Part shown: positions 7,784 to 15,170 of the stretch, piece by piece
Numbering within the stretch: the first letter of the stretch is position 1
Layout: each line of letters opens with the position of its first letter
Notes under the pieces: model-generated
What the model was told of the DNA's origin: nothing
Database searches by the model: none
Seen by the model: the letters and a program-made list of their open reading frames with translations, nothing else
Translations under genes and position numbers: made by a program
Assembly (NCBI GenBank): GCA_964560875.1
Contig: CAZLMW010000065.1
Span: 1-43,374, forward strand
Origin: CAZLMW01 sp964560875
GTDB lineage: Bacteria; Myxococcota_A; UBA9042
Length of the DNA: 43,374 nt
Direction of reading: 5' to 3'

Positions 7784-8734
7784 TCAGGGGCGGACGAGGA
7801 CCTTCATCCGATCGCGTGAAGCGGCCGCTTCGAGCGCGGCGACACCGTCTTGCAAGTCGAATTCCGCGCTGATCAACGGCGTGGGATCGATCAATCCTGC
7901 CGCCAATAACCGCAATGCAGGCGCAAACGGGCCGCACCTCGAGCCGACCAATGTCACCTCGTCGATGATCCAGGGAATCGGCGTGACGCCCTGCACATCG
8001 TGAATGGTCGTCTTCATGACGACGGTGCCGCGCGGTCGCACGATGGACGTCGCGATCGCCAGCCCCTCGGCCGAACCGGTGCAGTCCACGACAATGTCGG
8101 CCCCTTTTTCGCCTTCGATCGCGTCGGCCAGGACCGGCCGGACACTGCGAGGGAGGAGATCGAGACTCGCGGATCGCCGCCCGACCCCCGCGACATCGGC
8201 GCCGGTCAACGCGAGCACCCTGGCGCACAGCTGGCCGAGGCGGCCGACGCCGATGACCACCGCGCGATCGCTTGGCTTCACGTGGAGCTGCTGGACGATT
8301 TCACAGGCCGCCGCGAGCGGTTCGACGAAAACCGCGGCTTCGTCGGCCACAAGGTCGGGAACACGGTGCAGGTTCGCGGTCGGAAGGGAGAATCGCTCGC
8401 TGAACGCTCCGTCGCGCCCGTCGATGCCGAGCACCGTGCGCGTAGGGCAATGCGTCGGTCGCCCCGCGCGGCAAGTCGCGCACACGCCGCACGGGCAGTT
8501 GATGTCCCCGACAACGCGCTGCCCAATCCACTCGCCGTCCGGCGCATCGACAACCTCGCCGACCCACTCGTGGCCGAGCACGCCCGCAAACCCCATATAG
8601 CCTTTGCAGAGCTCGAGATCTGTCGCGCAAACGCCGCCAACTCGCAGCGCGATCGTTGCTTCGCCGTCGCGCAGACGCGGCCGATGGTCGGCGACGGCGT
8701 GAGGGCCGCTCGAATCGAGAACGAGTGCGCGCAT
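7784..8734 (-). CDS. Zinc-dependent medium-chain alcohol dehydrogenase family protein
   Basis: The protein is about 316 residues if translation begins at MRALVLDSS (8734), which has GGAGG upstream; a longer in-frame version from 8791 lacks one. It shows the catalytic-zinc region GVCATDLEL and GHEWVGEV, and the four structural-zinc cysteines in CPCGVCATCRAGRPTHC. A Rossmann NAD(P)-binding motif, VIGVGRLGQLCARVLAL, follows. These define the GroES-like MDR superfamily, which oxidises alcohols or polyols to carbonyls in the cytoplasm. The substrate cannot be read from the sequence. It is slightly shorter than typical members (about 340). It is divergent from the SirB1-type gene, with a 171-bp spacer that must hold both promoters. 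Confidence 0.88.
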   Translation of the reverse strand: MRALVLDSSGPHAVADHRPRLRDGEATIALRVGGVCATDLELCKGYMGFAGVLGHEWVGEVVDAPDGEWIGQRVVGDINCPCGVCATCRAGRPTHCPTRTVLGIDGRDGAFSERFSLPTANLHRVPDLVADEAAVFVEPLAAACEIVQQLHVKPSDRAVVIGVGRLGQLCARVLALTGADVAGVGRRSASLDLLPRSVRPVLADAIEGEKGADIVVDCTGSAEGLAIATSIVRPRGTVVMKTTIHDVQGVTPIPWIIDEVTLVGSRCGPFAPALRLLAAGLIDPTPLISAEFDLQDGVAALEAAASRDRMKVLVRP

Positions 8735-8905
8735 GGTTTGGCCCTCCGGAAGCGGGAAGCGAGTCTGCGCTGACGGCCGCCCGTCGGGCAAATCCTTTGC
8801 GGTTTGCGCAATTGCAGTATGGGTGTGGCGATGGGTCGCGGCGATCGGCTACAAACTTCGAGCGACGTGTTCCGATCGTGAGCCCGCCGCGCCGCCGCTG
8901 CCCAT

Positions 8906-9748
8906 GTGGGATGCCTGATGCTGCAACTTTGGTCCAAGCACGACGACTCCTCGCGCCGCTCCTTTGTTCGATCCGTCCAGCAGGACGACCTCGCCGCTGC
9001 GCTCCTCGCGCTCGATGGTGCCGATGTGGATCGAATTGAGCGCTGCGACGCGCTGCTTGACGACTGGGCCGAGCTGCTTTGCAACCTTGTGCATCCCGAC
9101 GACGCGCGGCAATGCGCCGATGGCCTGCGCCGCATCCTCGTTCGCCAGCTCTCGTTTCGCGGCGACGTGGACGACTACTACAGCCCCGACAACGTGCACC
9201 TGACGCGCGTCATCGAGCGGCGTCGCGGGATGCCCATTCTGCTCTCCGCGGTCTGGATCGAGGTCGGTCGGCGCGCGGGAATCGAGATGCACGGGATCGG
9301 GATGCCCGGCCACTTCATCGCACGTGTCGGCGGGGCTGATGGGCTGCTCGTCGATCCGTTCTCCGGCGGTTGCCGCATCACGGTGAAGCAATGCGCGTCC
9401 ATCGTCGGCCGCTTGTCCGGCAGCGCGCTGCCCTGGAACGACGCGTATCTCGATCCGATGACCTGCGATGCGATCGTCGAGCGCGTCATCCGCAACTTGA
9501 TGCAAGCCTACCGCCGCCGTGGCGACACCGCCGGGTTGTATCGAACCGCCCGGATGCACGCCGCGCTCCGCCCAAACGACGCGGAAGCCCAGCTCTTGCA
9601 CGCTTGCCTGGCCGACGAAGCGGGCGCCTACCGCCTCGCCGCGAGCCTCTACGAATCGATCGCGAGCGACTTCGCAGGCACCAAGGAAGCCAAAGTAGCC
9701 GGCCGTCGCTATCGCCCAGCGCTGCGCCGCGCCGCACGCGTGCACTGA
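8906..9748 (+). CDS. SirB1/transglutaminase-like protein with TPR-like C-terminus
   Basis: The central region has the SirB1-family pattern: RRRGMPILLSAVWIEVGRRAG, GIGMPGHFIAR and LLVDPFSGG. This is a transglutaminase-like fold of mostly unknown biochemical function, often followed by tetratricopeptide helices. The C-terminal 90 residues (NLMQAYRRRGDTAGLYRTARM, then LRPNDAEAQ) fit TPR-like helices. The 280-residue form begins at GTG 8906; an ATG at 8918 is an equally good start because neither has a convincing ribosome site. There is no signal peptide, so it is probably cytoplasmic. selD follows 52 bases downstream on the same strand. Confidence 0.8.
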   Translation: MGCLMLQLWSKHDDSSRRSFVRSVQQDDLAAALLALDGADVDRIERCDALLDDWAELLCNLVHPDDARQCADGLRRILVRQLSFRGDVDDYYSPDNVHLTRVIERRRGMPILLSAVWIEVGRRAGIEMHGIGMPGHFIARVGGADGLLVDPFSGGCRITVKQCASIVGRLSGSALPWNDAYLDPMTCDAIVERVIRNLMQAYRRRGDTAGLYRTARMHAALRPNDAEAQLLHACLADEAGAYRLAASLYESIASDFAGTKEAKVAGRRYRPALRRAARVH

Positions 9749-9800
9749 CCCCGCGTTTCAAAGCGATTGACTGGCGCCCCGGGCTCGCTAAGTTGCGGGC

Positions 9801-10844
9801 ATGGAACAAGTCGCTCTGACTTCATACAGCCACGGAGCCGGCTGAGCGTGCAAACTGCGGGTCGGTGACCTCGCACAAGTCCTCAGCAAGCTCCCGGTGC
9901 CAAACGACGCCAACCTTCTCGTGGGTATGGACACCCGCGACGACGCCGCGGTGTATCGCGTTGCCGACGACATCGCGATCGTGTTCACAACCGACTTCTT
10001 CACGCCGATTGTCGACGATGCATTCGACTTCGGACGCATCGCCGCAGCCAACGCGCTGTCCGACGTCTACGCCATGGGCGCGCGGCCGATCATGGCCCTC
10101 AATATCGTCGGTTTCCCGGCCAAGGAGCTGCCGCTGGACCTGCTGGGGCGCATCCTCGAAGGCGGCAGCGCGGTCGCCCAGGAAGCCGGAATCCCGCTCG
10201 CAGGCGGCCATTCGATCGACGACAAAGAGCCCAAGTATGGGATGGCGGTCGTCGGAATCGTGCATCCCGATCGATTCGTCGCCAATGTCGGCGCGAAACC
10301 AGGCGATAAGCTGGTGCTCACCAAGCCGCTGGGCATCGGTGTCATCACCACGGCCATCAAGCGCGGCAAGGCCGACGCCGCCACCATCGCCCACGTGACG
10401 GAGCTGATGGCGACGCTGAACAAGGCCGGCGGCGAAGCGATCATCGCGCATCGCGATCACGTGCACGCCGCGACCGACGTCACAGGATTCGGTCTGCTTG
10501 GCCATCTGCACGAAATGCTCGACGGATCGGGCGTCGGGGCCGTCATCGACGCGAAGGCCGTGCCGATCCTCGACGTTGCGCGCCGCTTTGCCGCCGACGG
10601 CATCGCTCCCGGTGGATCACGCGCAAATGTCGCCCATGTGGCGCCGAACGTAGACTTCGGCGGGCTCAACGACGCCGACAGTCTGTTGCTCTGTGACGCC
10701 CAGACGTCCGGCGGCCTGCTCGTCGCGGTCGAGCCCGGCGCGGTCGAGGCGTTCGTCGCCACCCTCGGACGGCTTGGCACTCCGGCTGCTGCTGTGATCG
10801 GCGAGATCGTCGCAGGGCCGGCACGCATTCACGTAAAAAGTTAG
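9801..10844 (+). CDS. selD: Selenide, water dikinase (SelD), itself a selenoprotein (UGA at 9843-9845 read as Sec)
   Basis: SelD makes selenophosphate from selenide and ATP for selenocysteine and selenouridine synthesis. Translation from ATG 9801 gives MEQVALTSYSHGAG, then TGA, then ACKLRVGDL. The family has GAGC(G)CK here, with the first Cys catalytic; the TGA (codon 15) sits exactly there, so it reads as selenocysteine. The catalytic Lys18 and the rest are intact: GMDTRDDAAVY, TTDFFTPIVDD, FDFGRIAAANALSDVYAMG, GGHSIDD, TDVTGFGLLGH and TSGGLL. The protein would be 347 residues, the usual length. A program that treats TGA only as stop would start at the GTG at 9897 and lose the active site. 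No strong ribosome site precedes 9801. The hairpin at 9856-9875 is the recoding signal. Confidence 0.93.
9856..9875 (+). promoter_or_regulatory. bSECIS hairpin for Sec insertion in selD
   Basis: The RNA pairs UGCG (9856-9859) with CGCA (9872-9875) and GGUC (9860-9863) with GACC (9867-9870). One U at 9871 is bulged and the loop is GGU (9864-9866). The loop lies 18 bases after the UGA. Known bacterial SECIS elements have a G in the first two loop positions, an apical loop about 16-37 bases from the UGA, and in E. coli fdhF a bulged U; all are met. SelB would bind it to deliver Sec-tRNA. Confidence 0.85.
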
Positions 10845-10902
10845 ACTGGCACGCAGCAAGATAGACTGGCACGCCACCAAGTAGACTGGTCACCCGCGGT
10901 AG
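10842..10902 (+). repeat. Three direct repeats at 20-bp spacing after selD
   Basis: TAGACTGGCACGC occurs at 10842 and 10862, and TAGACTGGTCACC at 10882, so the spacing is exactly 20 bp. A shorter TAGAC occurs at 10900. The first copy contains the selD stop codon. The array ends just before the ribosome site of the next lipoprotein gene (10917). Because 20 is not a multiple of three, the three TAGs fall in all three forward frames. Function unknown. Confidence 0.8.
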
Positions 10903-10916
10903 ACGAGGTCATCCCG

Positions 10917-12914
10917 ATGAAGCGTTTTCTCGACAGTGGTTTTGCGACGCTGCTGCTGTGCACTGTCGTCGCCGTTGCGGCGCCCGCGTGTGGCGGCGAT
11001 GACGACGACAAGAGCGACGACAAGACAACAGAAACGACCGACGCGGGGTCGTCCGCGGACACCGGTGGGACCGACCAGGACACCGCGGCTGCCCAGGACA
11101 CGGGAAGCTCGACCGTCGACGCCGGGCCAGCGGCTGATGTTGCTGTCTTGACGGGTTGCGCCGCATCGTGCGCGCCGTTCAACAGCTGCTACTCGACGAT
11201 CCACCCGGAAGAATGCGTCGCGCTGTGTGACGGGGTCGCGACCGCGGACAAAACCAAGTCATGCCTCGAAAAGTCCAACCATTGCGACGAGCTCTCGGAT
11301 TGCCTTGGCACCAAACCCAAGGTCGCGCGCGAGTTCAACGCGGGCAAAGCCGGCACCCAGACCTGGCAGCGCGCTGGCGACTTTTTCGTCAAGACGATGC
11401 GCGGCTCCCTGTCGTTCAGCCAGCTGTGGACCGGGGCGGATCACTGGTTTTTCATCACGCGTTCGGGCGGCTACTCGTACACGCAGCAGATGTGGGAGTC
11501 CCCGATGGGCGAGATCTTCAAGGACATGCCCAAGAACGTGCAGCTTGTCTTCGCGGCCTGGCGGGACAAGGACGGGACGGATAACAGCGCCAAACACATC
11601 GGCGAGATCAAGACCGCCGTGCAAGCCGCGCTTGCCAAGCTCCCGGCCAAGGACCGCTGGTATTGGAGCAAGCGCGTCCACTTCGTGACCGAGCGCCTCC
11701 CGCTGCCGTCCGAGCAAATCGGCCCCGACCACGCGAGCGGGTGGCTGGGAGACTTCGCAAAAGCGCGCGGTCGATTCTGTTTCGCCGTGGACTCTGCGCA
11801 GCGCATTCGCACCTGCGGCAACGTTCGCTTCCCGCCCAACGGCAGCACCGCGAAGCGCAAGGTCTCGACCCTCGCGTACCTCGCCAGGTACTTCGACTTC
11901 GAGAGCAAACGCGACGCCGATCTCGCCGCGCAAAAAGACACCAAGGTTGTCAGCGTGTTCGGCAAACTCGGCACGCCCAACAAGCTCGTGCGCTACGTGC
12001 AGCTGCCCGACAAAACGGAGCTCGCCAAGTACGACACCATGGAGGTGGACCTCGCGGTCGGCTGCGACAACCACGACGACGACGAGTGCGCGTTCGCCTC
12101 CAACATGCTGCATCTGGCCGTGTGCGACGCGCCGTCCGCGGTGACCCCTGCGACAGACGTTGCGTGTACCCAGGAAGTCGCCCGCTGGAGCCTCCCCGAC
12201 GGGCGCGAAGGCCGCTGGGTGACCGATATTTCGCCGATGCTCGCCACGCTGGGCGACGGCGGCGAACGCAAGCTGATGCTGTGGACCAAGAAGCAGGAGC
12301 TCAAAAACACAGAAGGCAACGTGACTGGGGCCGTTGTGCTCAACTACGACCTCAAGCTCCGCCTCCGCAACGTGAAGAAGAAGGCGCGTCCGTTCGCCCT
12401 CGAGCGGTTGTGGGGCGGCGAAATCGGCAGCGCGGTCAAGTGGGACTCATCCTACGACGCGGCGCATCCCAAGGTGACGTTCGACGTGCCTGCAGATGCC
12501 AAGAAGATCGAGCTCTATGCGCTGATCACCGGCCACGGCTGGGGCACGGACAAGGCCAACTGCGCGACCTTCTGCAAGCAAACACACGCGTTTTCGATCG
12601 GCGGCAAGGAGTTCAAGCTTGAGCTCGACCGCCCAGGCACGTCCGAGGGCTGCCGACCGATGGTCACCAAGGGCATGGTCGCGATGCAGTACAGCAACTG
12701 GCAGTACGGGCGCGCGGGATGGTGCACCGGAATGGACGTTCGGCCGTACGTCGTCGATATCACCAAGGCGGTCAAGGCCGGCAGCAAAGCGACGCTGGAC
12801 TACAAGGCGCTGTACAAGAACAAGCCGTACAAGCCCGAAAAGCAGAAGCCCGCCGCGACGTCGGCGTTCGATGCCGAGCTGCAGCGCTCCGTTTACGTCG
12901 TGTTTTCGAAGTGA
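10917..12914 (+). CDS. PNGase F-like lipoprotein
   Basis: The 665-residue protein has a signal peptide and lipidation Cys25, followed by an acidic Asp/Thr/Ser/Gly linker to about residue 75 and a short cysteine-containing segment. The C-terminal third resembles the jelly-roll domain of peptide-N-glycosidase F. It contains ITGHGWGTDKANCATFC, then QTHAFSIGG, GMVAMQYSNWQYGRAGWC and TGMDVRPYVVDIT. Enzymes of this family cleave N-glycans from Asn side chains. The first half (HWFFITRSGGYSYTQQ and onward) is not recognised. I could not place the catalytic Asp/Glu residues, so deglycosylating activity is inference. GAGG lies about eight bases before the start. The gene follows selD after the 20-bp repeat array. 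Confidence 0.75.
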   Translation: MKRFLDSGFATLLLCTVVAVAAPACGGDDDDKSDDKTTETTDAGSSADTGGTDQDTAAAQDTGSSTVDAGPAADVAVLTGCAASCAPFNSCYSTIHPEECVALCDGVATADKTKSCLEKSNHCDELSDCLGTKPKVAREFNAGKAGTQTWQRAGDFFVKTMRGSLSFSQLWTGADHWFFITRSGGYSYTQQMWESPMGEIFKDMPKNVQLVFAAWRDKDGTDNSAKHIGEIKTAVQAALAKLPAKDRWYWSKRVHFVTERLPLPSEQIGPDHASGWLGDFAKARGRFCFAVDSAQRIRTCGNVRFPPNGSTAKRKVSTLAYLARYFDFESKRDADLAAQKDTKVVSVFGKLGTPNKLVRYVQLPDKTELAKYDTMEVDLAVGCDNHDDDECAFASNMLHLAVCDAPSAVTPATDVACTQEVARWSLPDGREGRWVTDISPMLATLGDGGERKLMLWTKKQELKNTEGNVTGAVVLNYDLKLRLRNVKKKARPFALERLWGGEIGSAVKWDSSYDAAHPKVTFDVPADAKKIELYALITGHGWGTDKANCATFCKQTHAFSIGGKEFKLELDRPGTSEGCRPMVTKGMVAMQYSNWQYGRAGWCTGMDVRPYVVDITKAVKAGSKATLDYKALYKNKPYKPEKQKPAATSAFDAELQRSVYVVFSK

Positions 12915-13004
12915 TTGGCGCGCCGAGCGACGGTGTTCCGATGCCCCACAAGCCCCGACTTCGTTGGCGAAATCGTTGACCACACCTGCCGCTGAGAGCG
13001 ACGA

Positions 13005-14051
13005 TTGCAGCACGTCGTGGAGCCCGCCTTGTTGCAGCTGAAGAAATCCGCTGGTGTTCAGAAGAAGCCCGGTGCCAGTGCCGGTTCAATCGGGTCCGGT
13101 TCAGTCGGTGCCGGTGCGGGCGCTGCCGGAGCCAACGTCCAGCTCCGCTCGATGAACTACGCGGCTGGATCCGCGGCCGTGAGCCCCGGCAACGCGCCCG
13201 TGCAAATGGAGCGCGGCGCCAAGCGTGACATCGCCGATCCCACCCTCGCCAAAGACGACAAGGGCAAGCGCGAGACGCACGAATACAAACGCATGGACGG
13301 CAAGCTGTTCAAGTGGGGTGTGCGCGCACAGGACGTGACACAAGGCTGGCTGGCTGACTGCTACCTGGCAGCCGCGCTGTCCGCAGTGGCCCAGCGTTAC
13401 CCGGGCGATATCGAAGACTCCTTCCAGGAGGTCGGCGGCGGCGTCTACAAGGTCCGCATGTACGAGCTCGACTGGGACACAGAAGCGGCAACCGCGCATT
13501 GGATCACGGTCGATGCGGACTTCCCCTGGTTCAAGGACAAGAAGACCTGGGCGTACCTGCAGTCAGCGCAAAAGGGCGAGCTATGGCCCGCGCTCTGGGA
13601 GAAGGCGTACGCCAAGTTCAAGGCTGGCGGCGCGGGCGACTACGACACCATTGGCCAGGGCGGCTTCGAGGGCGACGTGATGGAAGCGGTGACGGGCACG
13701 TTCTGCGACTACCACGAGATCAGCCGGATGCGCGATGACGACCTCTGGACGAAGCTGAAGAAAGCTGCGGACGCCGGCCAGGCCATCACCGCCGGCACCT
13801 ATTCGCCCAAGAAAAACGCCGAGGGCAAAGAAGAAGACGACCGCTACGGCAAAACCGGCGTATACGGCGACCACGCATACACCGTGATGGGCGTCCGCGA
13901 GAAGGGCCGCGGACGCAACAAGCAGCGCATGGTCCAGCTTCGCAACCCGTGGGGCAGCGGCGAGCCGACCGGCAACGGCAAAGACGACGGGATCTTCGAG
14001 ATCACGCTCAAGCAGTTCAAAGAGTCGTACGAAGCCGTCACGATGCTGTAA
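13005..14051 (+). CDS. Calpain-type cysteine protease with possible effector-like N-terminus
   Basis: The catalytic triad of family C2 is present: Cys119 in QGWLADCYLAA, His290 in GDHAYTVMG and Asn314 in LRNPWGSGE. The His-Asn distance is 24 residues, as in animal calpains. The protein is a single catalytic domain without EF-hands. The first 70 residues are different: Lys/Gln-rich, then Gly/Ser/Ala-rich, then VQLRSMNYAAGSAAVSPG and PVQM. From memory, similar LRxMxYxxGAAxLxPxxPVQ stretches start cargo proteins linked to extracellular contractile injection systems. There is no Sec signal peptide. The start is TTG 13005 or GTG 13017; neither has a good ribosome site. A hairpin plus T-rich tract follows the stop codon. 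Confidence 0.85.
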   Translation: MQHVVEPALLQLKKSAGVQKKPGASAGSIGSGSVGAGAGAAGANVQLRSMNYAAGSAAVSPGNAPVQMERGAKRDIADPTLAKDDKGKRETHEYKRMDGKLFKWGVRAQDVTQGWLADCYLAAALSAVAQRYPGDIEDSFQEVGGGVYKVRMYELDWDTEAATAHWITVDADFPWFKDKKTWAYLQSAQKGELWPALWEKAYAKFKAGGAGDYDTIGQGGFEGDVMEAVTGTFCDYHEISRMRDDDLWTKLKKAADAGQAITAGTYSPKKNAEGKEEDDRYGKTGVYGDHAYTVMGVREKGRGRNKQRMVQLRNPWGSGEPTGNGKDDGIFEITLKQFKESYEAVTML

Positions 14052-14056
14052 CGGAC

Positions 14057-14110
14057 CGAGCCAACGCTCGAATTCTCAGTTCTTTTTCTCTTTCTCTTTC
14101 TTCTTCTTTT
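14057..14110 (+). terminator. Terminator of the calpain gene, overlapping the convergent gene's 3' end
   Basis: CGAGC (14057-14061) and GCTCG (14066-14070) form a short stem with a CAAC loop, six bases after the calpain stop codon. A long T-rich tract follows (TTCTTTTTCTCTTTCTC and onward). On the other strand this tract encodes the Lys/Glu-rich tail of the convergent gene. The stem is short, so strength is uncertain. Confidence 0.45.
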
Positions 14111-15152
14111 CGCGCAGGCGAGCGTCTGTGAACGCGAAATGACGCGTCTTGTATTGCACGTGCTGGTCAACGCTGCCGTCGAAGCCAGGTCTGCAATCGA
14201 GGGCGAACCCCTCTTCGATCTGCCAGTGCGCGCCGTCGTCGGGGGGTGAGACGGGCAACGCCTGGTAGCTGACGTAGCTCTTCGGTTTGGCGTTCCAGCC
14301 GAGGATATGCAGCCGATGCGGGGCGGCACGCGTGACGGCGGCGAACGCAAGCGGGCGACGCATGCCCGGGTCGAGCGCGCAGACCTCGAACATCTTGTCC
14401 GGCAACACGGAAACCGGTTTTCGGCCGTCCCAGCGCACGACGTCCATCGTGCCTTCCTTCATGTATTCTTGGTACAGCTGCGGGCTGAGCAGGGTCAGGA
14501 CCTCGACGCCGTCGCCCGTGACGTCGATGCAGCGCAGCGGGATGTGGCGCAGGTCGCCGGTGATGACCTTGCCGTCCGCCATCGCGAGCCAGTGCGACTC
14601 AGCGTCTCGTTCGTCGGGCCTGGAGCGCTGGTAGAGCAGCACGTGACGGCCGCCGCCGACTTTCCATCCACGGCGCCAGAACCCGTGCATGTAGCCGACC
14701 CAGCGCTCGTCGCGCAGGACTTTGCCGGTGGCCGTGCGAATCTGCAGCGATGCCTGGGGGGCGCCCTTCTTGCCGCCTGTCCAGCTGTCTGCGGCGTGTT
14801 TTTGGTAGCCGGCGAGCACCTCGGGCGTGCCGTCGCCGTCCAGGTCAAGCTCCCACTGCATCGGCTTCTTGCGGGGCAGCACGGTTATGCGCGTCGAGAT
14901 GCGCACCGGGTCACCACCGACGGGTTCTTTGTTGCTGCTTGATGCCTTGGCAGCGGTCGCGGGGCCCGGCAACGCCTCCTGGTCGGTCTTCTTTGCGTCG
15001 TTCGTTGCTTTTTCGGCTTCTTCGGCCTTTTCGGCCTTTTCGGCCAGGTAGTCGCGCGCAGCTTTTTCGTCGCGCAGCCGATTGCGAAGAAACAGCGCGC
15101 CTGACGCGATCGTGGCGACAACTATGGCCGCCACGAGGTGGTTGCCCCGCAT
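14076..15152 (-). CDS. Membrane-anchored hypothetical protein with VCBS/FG-GAP-like repeat
   Basis: The 358-residue protein has an N-terminal hydrophobic segment (HLVAAIVVATIASGALFL) without a lipobox, so it is probably a single-pass anchored or secreted protein. An Ala/Glu/Lys coiled stretch (AEKAEKAEEAEKA) follows. The folded part contains ELDLDGDGTPEVLAGYQ and later CIDVTGDGVEVLTLLSP, which resemble the Ca-binding loops of VCBS/FG-GAP beta-propeller blades. The C-terminus is a Lys/Glu-rich tail (EKKKKEKEKK). I do not recognise a family for the whole protein. It starts with AGGA eight bases upstream and lies 18 bases downstream of the giant NHL lipoprotein gene, so the two are likely one transcript. 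Confidence 0.7.
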   Translation of the reverse strand: MRGNHLVAAIVVATIASGALFLRNRLRDEKAARDYLAEKAEKAEEAEKATNDAKKTDQEALPGPATAAKASSSNKEPVGGDPVRISTRITVLPRKKPMQWELDLDGDGTPEVLAGYQKHAADSWTGGKKGAPQASLQIRTATGKVLRDERWVGYMHGFWRRGWKVGGGRHVLLYQRSRPDERDAESHWLAMADGKVITGDLRHIPLRCIDVTGDGVEVLTLLSPQLYQEYMKEGTMDVVRWDGRKPVSVLPDKMFEVCALDPGMRRPLAFAAVTRAAPHRLHILGWNAKPKSYVSYQALPVSPPDDGAHWQIEEGFALDCRPGFDGSVDQHVQYKTRHFAFTDARLREKKKKEKEKKN

Positions 15153-15170
15153 GCGCTGATCCTTGTGCGA

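Noticed and set aside
9767..9794. TTGACT/TAAGTT as a selD promoter
   Set aside because: The -10 match is weak and would give a leaderless message; selD may instead be read from the upstream gene.
9843..9845. Reading the TGA in selD as a nonsense mutation
   Set aside because: It falls exactly at the catalytic Cys/Sec position, flanking codons match the family, and a SECIS-type hairpin follows at the right distance.
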